DNA of 64,000 bases from Citrobacter sp. JGM124 (GTDB lineage: Bacteria; Pseudomonadota; Gammaproteobacteria; Enterobacterales; Enterobacteriaceae), in contig NZ_JAERJD010000001.1 in the NCBI RefSeq assembly GCF_018257795.1, positions 1-64,000 on the forward strand. The letters run 5' to 3'. The stretch's first letter is position 1. Every line of letters starts with the position of its first letter. Positions 24,099 through 33,198 of the stretch are shown here, in pieces. Both the position numbers and the translations under genes were made by a program. The notes under the pieces were generated by a model. It did not search any database, had not been told where the DNA came from, and worked only from the letters and a program-made list of their open reading frames with translations.

Positions 24099-26528
24099 AT
24101 GAAACATGACACGATATCTAAGCAGAAAGGAATGCGAGCCTGGTGCATACTCCTTGGGCTGATTATCCTGCTCGTCTCGTTGTACTATATTATTGGCGGC
24201 ATTAAATTACTCTCTTTGGGTGGCAGTAGCTATTTTGCAGGCACTGGTATTCTAATGCTGCTGTCCGCCATTCAGCTATTTCGCCGTAAATCGTCCGCTG
24301 TTTCCTTGTTTGCTGTTGCCTTTATTGTGACAGTGATTTGGTCTCTCTATGATGCGGGCATGGAATTTTGGCCTTTAGTTGCCCGTTTGATGGTTCCCGC
24401 GGGTTTAATGCTTATCCTGCTGTTGACATTACCAGCCCTACGTTTACGGCAAGGGAAAACGGCTTTGCGTACACCGGCATATGCGTCAAGTGCGGTGATT
24501 GTGATAGGCATGGTTGTAACGTTTTGGCAAATGTTTGTACCACATCCGACGGTTGACGAAGGTAAACCTCTGGCTATTGAACCCATTAAGCCGGGTACAG
24601 AGCATACGGAATGGTCAAACTACGGAAATACTCCTGGCGGTAATCGCTTCGTCGCGCAGACCCAGATCAATCGTGATAACGTCAAGGATCTAAAAGTAGC
24701 CTGGACTTATCATACGGGTGATACGCCAATCAGCCCCGGGGGAAATGGGGCTGAGGACCAGCAAACGCCTCTGCAAATAGGTAACACGCTCTATTTTTGT
24801 ACCCCGCATAATAATGTCATTGCGGTTGAGGCTGACACCGGCAAGACAATCTGGAAGCAGGAAATCAATGCTGAGAGCCAGGTATGGAATCGCTGTCGTG
24901 GGCTGGCATGGTTTGATGCGACAAAACCTGTAGAGCAGCCAACGAAACCAGGTTCAACACCTGTTGATCAGGTGACTCTGCAGCCGGGTGATACCTGTCA
25001 GCGCCGTATTCTGATGAATACAATTGATGCGCGTCTGATCGCGCTCAATGCAGATACCGGTGAGTTTTGTCATTTCTTTGGTGACAATGGTCAGGTTGAC
25101 TTAAAAGCGGGCCTCGGGGATGCGCCTGATCCGCAGTACCAGCTAACTTCTGCCCCAACCGTTGCTGGAACCACTGTGGTGGTCGGTGGTCGTGTTGCGG
25201 ATAACGTCCAGACTGATATGCCTGGGGGCGTGTTACGTGGATTTGATGTGGTCAGCGGAAAAATGCGTTGGGCATTTGATCCAGGCCGCAATGATCCCAC
25301 CCTCAATACGCTGGAATCCGGGCAAACTTATGTACGCAGTACCCCGAATTCCTGGGCACCTATGTCGTATGATCCAGAGATGAATACGGTATTCATCCCG
25401 ATGGGTAGCTCTTCTGTTGACCTGTGGGGTGCAGATCGTACTAAACTTGATCATAAGTATGGTGCATCCGTTCTGGCTCTTGATGCAACAACAGGTAAAG
25501 AAAAGTGGGTGTATCAGACTGTTCATAACGATTTGTGGGATTTCGATTTGCCCATGCAGCCTAGCCTGGTCGATTTTCCAATGGACGATGGTTCGACAAG
25601 ACCGGCCGTGGTGATTGGCGGTAAAACCGGCATGATCTGGGTACTTGATCGTGAAACGGGTAAACCGTTAACCAAAGTTGAAGAAAAACCTATCAAAAAA
25701 GGTAGCATTCCTGGTGAGCAGTATACTGCCACACAGCCGTTCTCCGTCGGCATGCCACAGATAGGCAACCAGACGATGACAGAATCCGATATGTGGGGGG
25801 CCACGCCGTTTGACCTGCTAGCCTGCCGAATTGGGTTTAAGTCCATGCGTTATGATGGCCTGTTTACTGTACCGGATACTGATGTATCCCTCAGTTTTCC
25901 TGGGTCGTTAGGTGGCATGAACTGGGGAGGCATCTCATTTGATCCTACGCATCAGTACATGTTTGTTAACGATATGCGCCTGGGACTCTGGGTGCAGATG
26001 GTACCGTCGGATAATGAAAATACCGCAGCCAGCAATGGTGGCGAATCGGTGAATACGGGCATGGGGGCTGTTCCCCTGAAAGGGACACCGTACAGCGTCA
26101 ATAAAAACCGCTTTATGTCACCTTTAGGCATTCCTTGCCAGAAACCACCGTTTGGTTCACTGTCAGCAATCGATATGAAAACCAAGAAGGTTGTTTGGCA
26201 GGTACCTGTTGGTACGGTTCAGGATACCGGGCCATTTGGCATCAAAATGAAAGCACAGATGCCTGTTGGTATGCCGACACTTGGCGGTACGTTAGCGACG
26301 CAGGGTGGCCTGGTCTTTATTGCCGGTACCCAGGATTACTATTTACGCGCCTATGACAGTGCCACCGGGAAAGAAGTCTGGAAAGCGCGTTTACCTGTGG
26401 GTTCCCAAGGGGGACCAATCAGTTATATTTCACCAAAAAATGGTAAACAATATATTCTGATTTCAGCAGGTGGTGCTCGCCAGTCTCCTGATCGTGGCGA
26501 TTATGTAATTGCTTATGCCTTAGACTGA
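24099..26528 (+). CDS. Membrane-bound PQQ-dependent dehydrogenase (glucose/quinate/shikimate family)
   Basis: About 809 residues from ATG 24099. Five N-terminal helices (residues 12-135) are followed by a periplasmic eight-bladed propeller with repeated tryptophan-docking motifs (LDATTGKEKWVYQTVHNDLWD, YDSATGKEVWKARLP). The Asp in HNDLWDFDLPMQP and Lys in IGGKTGMIWVLDR align with catalytic Asp466 and Lys493 of E. coli Gcd. Such enzymes oxidise aldoses or cyclic polyols in the periplasm and pass electrons to ubiquinone. Similarity to Gcd is partial and the 809-residue length also fits quinate dehydrogenase QuiA, so the substrate is unresolved. The facing pqqU gene would supply the cofactor. 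No pqq biosynthesis genes are in the window. Confidence 0.87.
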   Translation: MKHDTISKQKGMRAWCILLGLIILLVSLYYIIGGIKLLSLGGSSYFAGTGILMLLSAIQLFRRKSSAVSLFAVAFIVTVIWSLYDAGMEFWPLVARLMVPAGLMLILLLTLPALRLRQGKTALRTPAYASSAVIVIGMVVTFWQMFVPHPTVDEGKPLAIEPIKPGTEHTEWSNYGNTPGGNRFVAQTQINRDNVKDLKVAWTYHTGDTPISPGGNGAEDQQTPLQIGNTLYFCTPHNNVIAVEADTGKTIWKQEINAESQVWNRCRGLAWFDATKPVEQPTKPGSTPVDQVTLQPGDTCQRRILMNTIDARLIALNADTGEFCHFFGDNGQVDLKAGLGDAPDPQYQLTSAPTVAGTTVVVGGRVADNVQTDMPGGVLRGFDVVSGKMRWAFDPGRNDPTLNTLESGQTYVRSTPNSWAPMSYDPEMNTVFIPMGSSSVDLWGADRTKLDHKYGASVLALDATTGKEKWVYQTVHNDLWDFDLPMQPSLVDFPMDDGSTRPAVVIGGKTGMIWVLDRETGKPLTKVEEKPIKKGSIPGEQYTATQPFSVGMPQIGNQTMTESDMWGATPFDLLACRIGFKSMRYDGLFTVPDTDVSLSFPGSLGGMNWGGISFDPTHQYMFVNDMRLGLWVQMVPSDNENTAASNGGESVNTGMGAVPLKGTPYSVNKNRFMSPLGIPCQKPPFGSLSAIDMKTKKVVWQVPVGTVQDTGPFGIKMKAQMPVGMPTLGGTLATQGGLVFIAGTQDYYLRAYDSATGKEVWKARLPVGSQGGPISYISPKNGKQYILISAGGARQSPDRGDYVIAYALD

Positions 26529-26547
26529 GTCGTAAGGTTTTGAGTCA

Positions 26548-26585
26548 AATCCTCCCCAGTCAATCTGGCTGGGGGGGATTTTTTA
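26548..26585 (+). terminator. Rho-independent terminator after the PQQ dehydrogenase
   Basis: A GC-rich hairpin (AATCCTCCCCAG ... CTGGCTGGGGGGGATT) followed by TTTTT, starting about 20 bp after the stop codon. Confidence 0.8.
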
Positions 26586-27048
26586 TATGTTGGCCTCAAT
26601 ATCTTTTCGTTATCTCCCCACATACGCCTGTCTAAAGATCTTCCGGTATTTTCCTTATGCCTCTGGAATCGATCACCGCAGGTAAAGCCCGATTAACTGA
26701 AGAGCAGATCCTCGATCCGGGTCTTGAGTGGCGTGTACTGCAGGACGCGTCCGCTGAGAAGGACGGTATTCTACGCGATGGGATTATCGGATCATGCTGG
26801 CGCAATCTGCCATGGGCGAACGCTATCCGCGAGAGGGATTAAAAAAAACAGCAGGCAAAGTCACGCCCGGGGGCTAAAGCTGAATATTTCCATAAGGGGG
26901 AGTGCCACCTTTCGGTGTATAACGCACACCATTGGCGATTAACTAGCGTCGGTCGACAATATACTGGATGGGTAGGGTAACGGTATCACTGAACTTAAAA
27001 ACAGGCGGGATATCGGTATATCACTCTGAACTGTGGTCAGCAGGATTC
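26586..27048. other. Non-coding or decayed region at the 3' side of argW
   Basis: Lies between the dehydrogenase terminator and the 3' end of argW. A 61-codon frame at 26657-26842 (LTEEQILDPGLEWRVLQD) is unrecognised and lacks a convincing ribosome site. No integrase, and no second copy of the argW 3' end, was found by eye. It may be the scar of an element once integrated at argW. Confidence 0.4.
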
Positions 27049-27123
27049 TGGTGTCCCCTGCAGGAATCGAACCTGCAACTAGCCCTTAGGAGGGGCTTGT
27101 TATATCCATTTAACTAAGAGGAC
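27049..27123 (-). tRNA. argW: tRNA-Arg (anticodon CCU), argW
   Basis: Read on the minus strand, a 75-nt cloverleaf begins GTCCTCTTAGTTAAATGG and ends with GCAGGTTCGATTCCTGC, GGGGACA and an encoded CCA. The anticodon stem is AGCCC/GGGCT with loop CTCCTAA, placing CCU at 27088-27090. It differs from E. coli argW at only a couple of positions and sits near mlaA-fadL as in K-12. It decodes the rare AGG codon. The 3' end faces left toward the accessory genes, the side used by phages and islands that integrate at argW. Confidence 0.97.
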
Positions 27124-27552
27124 GTTACAGCACCTGGTGTGCCTGAATCTCGTTAATGCGCGCCGATGGTACCGTAATGGCCTGTGTTTCTTCAAGCATT
27201 TATAATGCTTCATTGCGTTTTTGAAGGCATAGATTGCGTTTTTTGTTGTTTAATTGAACGGCTGCATTTTCATTGATTTTTTTTTAAACAAATAACTGAT
27301 CAGCTGAAGGGGCATGATGTGGATTGATGCTGGATGATACTCCGAGCTGTCGGTATAGTATCCCGTAGCGCAGCAATGGGAACAAAATCGAGTCTGTATC
27401 CTGATAAACTGTTGCTGAAAAAGAATAGGCGTGGCCTGTCGGTATTGAGGTTGTTTCTTGATTGAAACAGCTGTGGTGGCCCTGATATTTTTTTAGCCCC
27501 TCTGGGCGTGCATGATATTGAAAGCGTAGATTAACAACAACTGGAGACGCTT
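27124..27552. other. Intergenic region upstream of mlaA
   Basis: About 430 bp without a supported gene. E. coli has yfdC between mlaA and argW; no trace of it is recognisable here. A/T-rich stretches around 27200-27300 could hold the promoters of argW and mlaA. The ribosome site for mlaA is CTGGAG just before ATG 27553. Confidence 0.4.
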
Positions 27553-28311
27553 ATGAATTTCCGCCTGACCGGACTGGCATTGACAACAACCTTGTTGCTA
27601 GGGTGTGCTGGCTCGGCTGACAAACAACCACAAGAGCGTTCTGATCCGCTGGAAGGGTTCAACCGTACCATGTTCAACTTCAATATGAATGTGTTAGATC
27701 CCTATATTGTGCGACCAGTTGCCGTGGCATGGCGGGATTATGTTCCTCAGCCAGCACGTAATGGTTTAAGCAATTTCACCAGCAACCTGGAAGAGCCAGC
27801 CTCAATGGTGAACTACTTTGCCCAGGGAAATATTTATCAGGGTATGGTGCATTTCACGCGTTTCTTCCTTAATACCTTGCTGGGGATGGGGGGCTTTATT
27901 GACGTTGCGAGTATGGCGAACCCTAAACTTGAACGAACCTACCCGATGCGTTTTGGTACAACCCTTGGGCACTATGGTGTGGGTTACGGCCCCTACATTA
28001 TGCTGCCAGGATACGGTAGCTTCACTTTCCGGGAAGACGGTGGTGAGTATGCTGACACCCTGTATCCGGTGCTTTCCTGGCTGACCTGGCCAATGTCGAT
28101 TGGTAAATGGACTCTGGAAGGGATTGAAACACGGGCACGTTTGCTGGACAGCGATGGGCTACTGCGCCAGTCCTCTGATCCTTATATTTTGGTGCGTGAA
28201 GCGTACTTCCAGCGTTACGATTTCCTGGCAAATGGTGGGCAGTTGAAGCCAGAGGTGAATCCAAACGCGGCAGCGATTCAGGATGATTTGCAGGATATTG
28301 ATTCGCCTTAG
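27553..28311 (+). CDS. mlaA: Outer-membrane phospholipid-retrieval lipoprotein MlaA (VacJ)
   Basis: A 252-residue lipoprotein (E. coli MlaA is 251). The signal peptide ends in lipobox LLGC (Cys18). The family motifs DPLEGFNRTMFNFN, GLSNFTSNLEEP and GHYGVGYGPYIMLPGYG are present. MlaA forms a ring in the inner leaflet of the outer membrane and passes mislocalised surface phospholipids to the MlaC-MlaFEDB system. It ends in a shared terminator with the convergent fadL gene. Confidence 0.96.
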   Translation: MNFRLTGLALTTTLLLGCAGSADKQPQERSDPLEGFNRTMFNFNMNVLDPYIVRPVAVAWRDYVPQPARNGLSNFTSNLEEPASMVNYFAQGNIYQGMVHFTRFFLNTLLGMGGFIDVASMANPKLERTYPMRFGTTLGHYGVGYGPYIMLPGYGSFTFREDGGEYADTLYPVLSWLTWPMSIGKWTLEGIETRARLLDSDGLLRQSSDPYILVREAYFQRYDFLANGGQLKPEVNPNAAAIQDDLQDIDSP

Positions 28312-28322
28312 TTCTTTGATGA

Positions 28323-28360
28323 TAAAAAAACAGGCGAACTTAGGTTCGCCTGTTTTTTTA
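28323..28360. terminator. Bidirectional terminator between mlaA and fadL
   Basis: A perfect 11-bp stem (AACAGGCGAAC / GTTCGCCTGTT, loop TTAG) flanked by an A run on the left and a T run on the right, so it can work on both strands. Confidence 0.9.
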
Positions 28361-28375
28361 TCAAGAGGGTGCTGA

Positions 28376-29695
28376 CTAGAAAGAGTAATTAAAGTTAGTG
28401 CCATAAAGCCAGGCTTTACCTTCAGAGCGGAAGCTGTAAGGACCCTCTTTAATTTCAACGTGTTTGCCATGCATGTAAGAGACTCCGATATCAATCGATG
28501 CATCTTTATTGAAGGCATAGGTGGTTCCGGCACTGAGCCAGAAACGATCCTGGTCAGGAATGGAAATAGAACGTTTGTCAGCGGGCACCGGGCTATCATC
28601 AAAGGCAATCCCCGTGCGGAAGGTCCAGTTCTCATCCATAAAATAGGTAGTACCTATTGCTAAACGGTAGGCATCTTTAAAGCTTTCGTCTTTCTGGAAA
28701 AGCAATTGACCTTCTGTGGCGGTGGCCTTCAGTTCCTTGAACTGGCTCCATCGGGTATAGGCCATGCTGTAGTGAACGGCCCATTTGGGCGCGACGGTAT
28801 TATAACCGGATACTTCCCACATTTCTGGCAGGTTTAAGGTTAAAGACCCCGGTATGGTCGCACCACCTGTTCCGTATAAGCCATAATTCGCTAAAAGTGG
28901 GTTAAAGGCGCCGGGAATACTGCTTTTGTAATCCCCGTCAAAATCAATTTTGACTTTAGAACGATAAGTTAACGCATAGCGGTTACCTTTATCGAGTTCA
29001 TAGAGTACCCCGGCATTCCAGCCAAGCCCCCATTTATTGCCTTTCAGGCTGGTAATCTGGGTATCTGCCGGGAGATTACCTACCGCATTTTGATACTCTG
29101 AGGGAATTTTACCCCCACCCACCAGAATTTTGCCTAAATCCCCTGCATAGCGTTCAATTTTTGCCCTGGCATAGATGGCATTTAAACCCAGACCAAAGCT
29201 CCACTGGCTGTCCAGACGGTAAGCCCCACTCAGATTGAAATTCACAGTTTGCAGGTCAGTTTTGCCACCAATGGATCCCGCACGGTAGCTATCGTTGAAT
29301 TCCGTTGCCAGGCCATAGTTTGAGGTAACGGAGGCCCCCCAGCCAAATTTGTCATTAATGGGGGCAACAAAATGCAGGTTAGGTATCCAGGCATTCGGGG
29401 CGATATTTTTGGCATCAGTACTGCCCCCGGCGGGTGAATGACCAAATACATTCACATCAGGCTGAATGAATACAGCACCGGCAGAAAAGGAGGGGCGATC
29501 AAACATCATAATGGTAGCAGGGTTACGGCTGGCTGACCCGGCATTATCCGCGATAGCGCCTTCACCTGAATAGGCTCGGCCCAAACCAGAAGAAGAAAAT
29601 TCGTTTAACTGAAAGCCGGCTGAATGTGCCTGACCACTGACCACCGCGACAACGATGGCGACAGCTGACCGGGCAAACCGGATTTTCTGGTTCAT
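28376..29695 (-). CDS. fadL: Outer-membrane long-chain fatty acid transporter FadL
   Basis: About 439 residues. ATG at 29695-29693 is chosen over an upstream in-frame TTG; GAGG lies a few bases before. The signal peptide ends [20 protein letters not shown], the mature N-terminus of FadL with the characteristic hatch motif [14 protein letters not shown] and SRNPA. Barrel strands continue to the terminal FNFNYSF-type aromatic end. FadL binds long-chain fatty acids outside and delivers them across the outer membrane for FadD activation. Upstream lie a FadR-type operator and a CRP-type site. The nearby fadIJ genes of K-12 are absent. Confidence 0.96.
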   Translation of the reverse strand: MNQKIRFARSAVAIVVAVVSGQAHSAGFQLNEFSSSGLGRAYSGEGAIADNAGSASRNPATIMMFDRPSFSAGAVFIQPDVNVFGHSPAGGSTDAKNIAPNAWIPNLHFVAPINDKFGWGASVTSNYGLATEFNDSYRAGSIGGKTDLQTVNFNLSGAYRLDSQWSFGLGLNAIYARAKIERYAGDLGKILVGGGKIPSEYQNAVGNLPADTQITSLKGNKWGLGWNAGVLYELDKGNRYALTYRSKVKIDFDGDYKSSIPGAFNPLLANYGLYGTGGATIPGSLTLNLPEMWEVSGYNTVAPKWAVHYSMAYTRWSQFKELKATATEGQLLFQKDESFKDAYRLAIGTTYFMDENWTFRTGIAFDDSPVPADKRSISIPDQDRFWLSAGTTYAFNKDASIDIGVSYMHGKHVEIKEGPYSFRSEGKAWLYGTNFNYSF

Positions 29696-29778
29696 AACCA
29701 AAACCTCATTAATTTTTTTTATATAAAATTGCTACTTACCGTAACGGGAGCGCGAATAGTAGAGACAGAGCAGGTAGA

Positions 29779-29795
29779 TACAAATCAGACCAGTT
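29779..29795 (-). promoter_or_regulatory. FadR operator upstream of fadL
   Basis: On the minus strand AACTGGTCTGATTTGTA matches the FadR consensus AACTGGTCNGACNTGTT at all but two defined positions. It lies about 85-100 bp before the fadL start, where FadR would repress fadL in the absence of long-chain acyl-CoA. Confidence 0.75.
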
Positions 29796-29944
29796 GGCCA
29801 GTATAGGTACAGGCAGCAGACATACTGCAATAATGTTTCTGCTTTGTTTAATTATTGTTACTTGAAATGGGGCGATAATCGCAAAAATAGCCACTTTAAG
29901 AGCAAGGCTACCAGCCAAATTATTTGTTTTAGATCATCTTAAAG

Positions 29945-29960
29945 TGTGATTTTCGTCACT
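29945..29960. promoter_or_regulatory. CRP-type site between fadL and yfcZ
   Basis: TGTGATTTTCGTCACT has the CRP half-site TGTGA, a 6-bp spacer and TCACT (consensus TCACA). It lies about 250 bp upstream of fadL and 112 bp upstream of yfcZ. cAMP-CRP activation of fad genes is established in E. coli. The rest of 29696-30071 is non-coding. Confidence 0.6.
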
Positions 29961-30071
29961 CCTCAGGTTGAGTGAGATAATGAACTGGAGAGAAAAGGGC
30001 GGGAGACGTAAACTAGTAGAGATAAATATAAGGTGCTCGCCTTGTTACGTTAGACTGCTGAGGAACTAACT

Positions 30072-30356
30072 ATGAGTAAAAATAGTGCAGATGAAACCCC
30101 GGTTTGTTGCTGTATAGACGTCGGTTCTATCATTGATAATACTGATTGTGTGGCTTCCTATAGCCATGTATTTGCAACAAAGGAACAGGCTGAAGAGACC
30201 CTGAAAGCACTGAGCGCTAAAGCACGCGAGGTGGAGTCTGAACCTTGTCAGATAAGCCATCATATTACCGAAGTGACTGATGGTGTGCGTCTGGATATCG
30301 ACTTCCTGTTCTGTTGCCAGGCTGAAACACTAATATTCCAGCTGGGTTTACGCTAA
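30072..30356 (+). CDS. yfcZ: YfcZ family protein (DUF406)
   Basis: A 94-residue protein matching E. coli YfcZ/YiiS-type sequences: CCCIDVGSIIDN, YSHVFATKEQAEETL and DIDFLFCCQAET. Function unknown. It is divergent from fadL as in K-12. In K-12 fadI and fadJ follow; here a terminator follows and the next gene is sixA. Confidence 0.93.
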   Translation: MSKNSADETPVCCCIDVGSIIDNTDCVASYSHVFATKEQAEETLKALSAKAREVESEPCQISHHITEVTDGVRLDIDFLFCCQAETLIFQLGLR

Positions 30357-30369
30357 ACCGTCGGCTTTA

Positions 30370-30408
30370 AAAAATGGCTGGCGGCGCACGTCCGCCATTT
30401 TTTTATCT
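30370..30408 (+). terminator. Terminator after yfcZ
   Basis: Hairpin AAAATGG-ctGGCGG-cgcacgt-CCGCCATTTTTTT starts 14 bp after the yfcZ stop and ends in seven T residues. Confidence 0.75.
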
Positions 30409-30894
30409 CCTTGATTTCCTTATTAACCCTTTCTGCTGAATTCTGGTCTCACCCCGGTAACAGGGGGGCGTGTTTCCCCCCTTCAAATTTTCCCCGCAGG
30501 ATGGGGCTGGAAGGGTGGCTTTGTGAGTGCTATTTAATCCACTGATATAAATGAAGAATTTCATTATCTGGTGGCAGGGCTGAGGTGACAGGCTTCCTGG
30601 CTTTGTATATGTGGCTGGGCACTCAGGGGCACGCGTTTGTTTAACCAGGCACGTCAGTGCGGCACTCGGCCAGGACTTGCAGAACAAGGCCACGCTTGCG
30701 GTGATGAATACTTCACCTGGAATAAACAGGGATGGCTGTCGATTATTTTACCGGCAATCATTGACTGAGTTTATGGCCTTAAGGTAAAGATCAGCATTTC
30801 ATTCGGTGTATGAATAAGGCACAATGCCGGGCTGCCAAAGCCCTCCGTTGTTACGTGGGCTCCTGGTGTCTTTGGTTAACTAAAGCGGTGCAAT
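30409..30894. other. Non-coding scar where fadI-fadJ lie in E. coli
   Basis: About 490 bp separate yfcZ from sixA. I looked for pieces of FadI (thiolase) and FadJ (hydratase/dehydrogenase) in the reading frames and found none. A minus-strand 96-codon frame at 30403-30693 has no family features. Either a deletion removed about 3.5 kb, or the genes were never here. Confidence 0.55.
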
Positions 30895-31383
30895 ATGCAA
30901 GTCTTTATAATGCGTCATGGTGATGCTGTTCTCGATGCGGCAAGTGACTCGGTTCGTCCCCTTACTGAATGTGGTTGTGATGAGTCACGGCTGATGGCAG
31001 GCTGGCTAAAAGGCCAGACTGAAAGTATCGACCGGGCTCTGGTTAGCCCTTATCTGCGCGCGGAGCAGACGTTAGCAATAATGAGAGATGTGTTTTCCCT
31101 CGACGGGAAAACAGATATTTTGCCTGAACTGACTCCCGGTGGGGATGCTGACCGTGTTGCGGATTACCTCCAGGTTCTGGCCGCAGAAGGCGTGTCCTCA
31201 TTGTTGATTGTTTCACACCTCCCTTTGGTGGGGTATTTGGTCACAGCATTGTGCCCACAGGAATCCCCACCGATGTTTTCTACCTCGGCGATTGCCTGTG
31301 TGACATTGGATCCCCGGAGTGGGAAAGGCACGCTGAACTGGCAAAAAAGCCCCTGCCAGCTTAAAACGGCAAAACTAATCTGA
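30895..31383 (+). CDS. sixA: Phosphohistidine phosphatase SixA
   Basis: A 162-residue histidine phosphatase of the RHG family. The catalytic motif FIMRHGDAV is at residues 4-12 and the second catalytic His is in LLIVSHLPLVG. SixA dephosphorylates phosphohistidine proteins: the ArcB HPt domain was the first substrate described and NPr of the nitrogen PTS is a later one. The family length and synteny (before smrB-prmB-aroC) agree. Confidence 0.95.
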   Translation: MQVFIMRHGDAVLDAASDSVRPLTECGCDESRLMAGWLKGQTESIDRALVSPYLRAEQTLAIMRDVFSLDGKTDILPELTPGGDADRVADYLQVLAAEGVSSLLIVSHLPLVGYLVTALCPQESPPMFSTSAIACVTLDPRSGKGTLNWQKSPCQLKTAKLI

Positions 31384-31431
31384 CGGTGTGAAAGGGAGAA
31401 AACACGCTCCTTCCATCAGGTTTGTCACTGT

Positions 31432-31460
31432 AAGAGTCGCCCGGGCGGCTCTTTTTTTTT
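31432..31460 (+). terminator. Terminator between sixA and smrB
   Basis: A stem AAGAGTCGCC / GGCGGCTCTT with a short loop is followed by nine T residues. The two flanking genes converge. Confidence 0.85.
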
Positions 31461-31476
31461 GCACCAACGCGGTGGT

Positions 31477-32028
31477 TTATGGCAATTCGGGTGGCGCCCA
31501 CTCTTCCACTTCAATCAGTACCAGTAATGCCGCATCACCACCATAAGCTTTAGGTGCCTGGTGAAAGGCCATGACATGAGGATGTTGTGCCAGCCATAAT
31601 GGGGTTTGTTGTTTCAGAATATGCTTGCCATGACCATGCATGACACAGGCACAAAAAATATGTTCGCGGCGGCAGGCCGCAATGAGTGCTCCCAACTCTT
31701 GCTTGGCCTGTAGCTGAGTCAAGCCATGGAGATCGAGGAACAGCTCCGGGGAGTAATCCCCCCGGCGGATTTTTTTCAACTCAAAATGGCTCACATCTTC
31801 CCGGACGTAACGGGTTGGCCCTTCAGTCGCGAGGCGGGGCTGAAATTCATCAGAGAAGTAGTGGCTGGCATCCACTTGCTCTTGTAGCAGTCGTTCAGCG
31901 GGGATCTGTGTGACTTTTTTACGTACCGTTCGATGCACAATGGTGTCTTGAGTCAACTTTTTAGTATCACTCATCAGGCCACGAAACAGGGACGTATCCT
32001 CTGAACTGAGTGGGGAAGACTTTTTCAT
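31477..32028 (-). CDS. smrB: Ribosome-rescue endonuclease SmrB (YfcN)
   Basis: A 183-residue Smr-domain protein. The nuclease motifs [14 protein letters not shown] and [12 protein letters not shown] are intact, preceded by an N-terminal helix-rich extension that contacts ribosomes. SmrB cleaves mRNA between collided ribosomes so that stalled complexes can be rescued. It is divergent from prmB, as in K-12. Confidence 0.95.
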   Translation of the reverse strand: MKKSSPLSSEDTSLFRGLMSDTKKLTQDTIVHRTVRKKVTQIPAERLLQEQVDASHYFSDEFQPRLATEGPTRYVREDVSHFELKKIRRGDYSPELFLDLHGLTQLQAKQELGALIAACRREHIFCACVMHGHGKHILKQQTPLWLAQHPHVMAFHQAPKAYGGDAALLVLIEVEEWAPPELP

Positions 32029-32201
32029 ATTTTCTCTTCTTACATCTGTTTTACGCTAAGTTTACTCGTTTTCTGGCTCATCAATAAAGAAAACGGTATA
32101 TCCCATCAGAACATTGCATCATCAATGCTGATTTGTCCCACTCTTCATGGCAAACTACCCCCTTATTATTGAATCATCATGAGTCGCCTGCGGAGGGCAG
32201 C

Positions 32202-33134
32202 ATGGATAAAATTTTTGTCGATGAAGCAGTGAACGAACTGCATACCATCCAGGATATGTTACGTTGGTCAGTCAGCCGTTTTAGTGCTGCCAATATTTGG
32301 TATGGTCACGGCACCGACAATCCCTGGGATGAGGCCGTTCAGCTGGTTCTTCCCAGTCTCTATCTTCCGCTGGATATTCCAGAAGATATGCGCACTGCTC
32401 GCCTGACACCGGGTGAGCGTCACCTTATTGTCGAGCGTGTAATTCGTCGTGTTAATGAGCGTATACCTGTCGCCTATTTGACGAATAAAGCCTGGTTTTG
32501 CGGCCATGAGTTTTATGTTGATGATCGGGTGTTAGTACCGCGTTCCCCTATTGGTGAGTTAATTAACAACCAGTTTGCCGGTTTGATTGACCAGGCACCA
32601 CGCCATATTCTTGATATGTGTACCGGCAGTGGCTGTATAGGTATTGCCTGTGCCTATGCTTTCCCTGAAGCCGATGTTGATGTGGTGGATATTTCCGTTG
32701 ATGCCTTAGCGGTGGCTGAACAGAATATCAGCGAGCATGGATTGGAGCATAATGTTACCCCTATGCGTTCTGATCTGTTCCGTGACCTGCCAAAAGTCCA
32801 GTACGATATCATTGTCACCAACCCTCCCTATGTTGATGCAGAAGATATGTCGGATTTGCCTGGCGAGTATCATTTTGAACCAGAACTGGGGCTGGCTGCC
32901 GGCAATGATGGGCTGGAACTGGCGCGTCGTATTCTTGGGTCTGCGCCAGACTACCTGGCAGACGGAGGAATACTGATTTGTGAAGTGGGAAATAGCATGG
33001 TACATCTGATAGAACAGTATCCTGATGTCCCGTTCACCTGGCTTGAATTTGATAATGGTGGTGATGGCGTCTTTATGCTGACTAAATCACAGCTGGTAGA
33101 GGCGCGTCATCATTTCAGTCGCTATCAGGATTAA
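32202..33134 (+). CDS. prmB: Ribosomal protein uL3 glutamine methyltransferase PrmB
   Basis: A 310-residue SAM-dependent methyltransferase. Start ATG 32202 ([13 protein letters not shown]) gives exact E. coli length and follows GGAGGGCAGC; an upstream in-frame extension to 32133 is unlikely. Motif I ([12 protein letters not shown]) and the NPPY active-site motif ([17 protein letters not shown]) are present. It methylates Gln150 of ribosomal protein L3. Followed by aroC. Confidence 0.96.
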   Translation: MDKIFVDEAVNELHTIQDMLRWSVSRFSAANIWYGHGTDNPWDEAVQLVLPSLYLPLDIPEDMRTARLTPGERHLIVERVIRRVNERIPVAYLTNKAWFCGHEFYVDDRVLVPRSPIGELINNQFAGLIDQAPRHILDMCTGSGCIGIACAYAFPEADVDVVDISVDALAVAEQNISEHGLEHNVTPMRSDLFRDLPKVQYDIIVTNPPYVDAEDMSDLPGEYHFEPELGLAAGNDGLELARRILGSAPDYLADGGILICEVGNSMVHLIEQYPDVPFTWLEFDNGGDGVFMLTKSQLVEARHHFSRYQD

Positions 33135-33198
33135 ACCATAATCATTTTTACGGACTTGTGTGAGTCATACCTACAACAACAAACGGTAAGGAGCCGTG

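Noticed and set aside
26657-26842. A 61-codon ORF near argW as a possible integrase fragment
   Set aside because: No integrase catalytic residues (R-H-R-Y) are visible, and no similarity could be recognised.
30403-30693. A minus-strand ORF in the fadIJ gap
   Set aside because: It overlaps a terminator, has atypical composition and shows no relation to FadI or FadJ.
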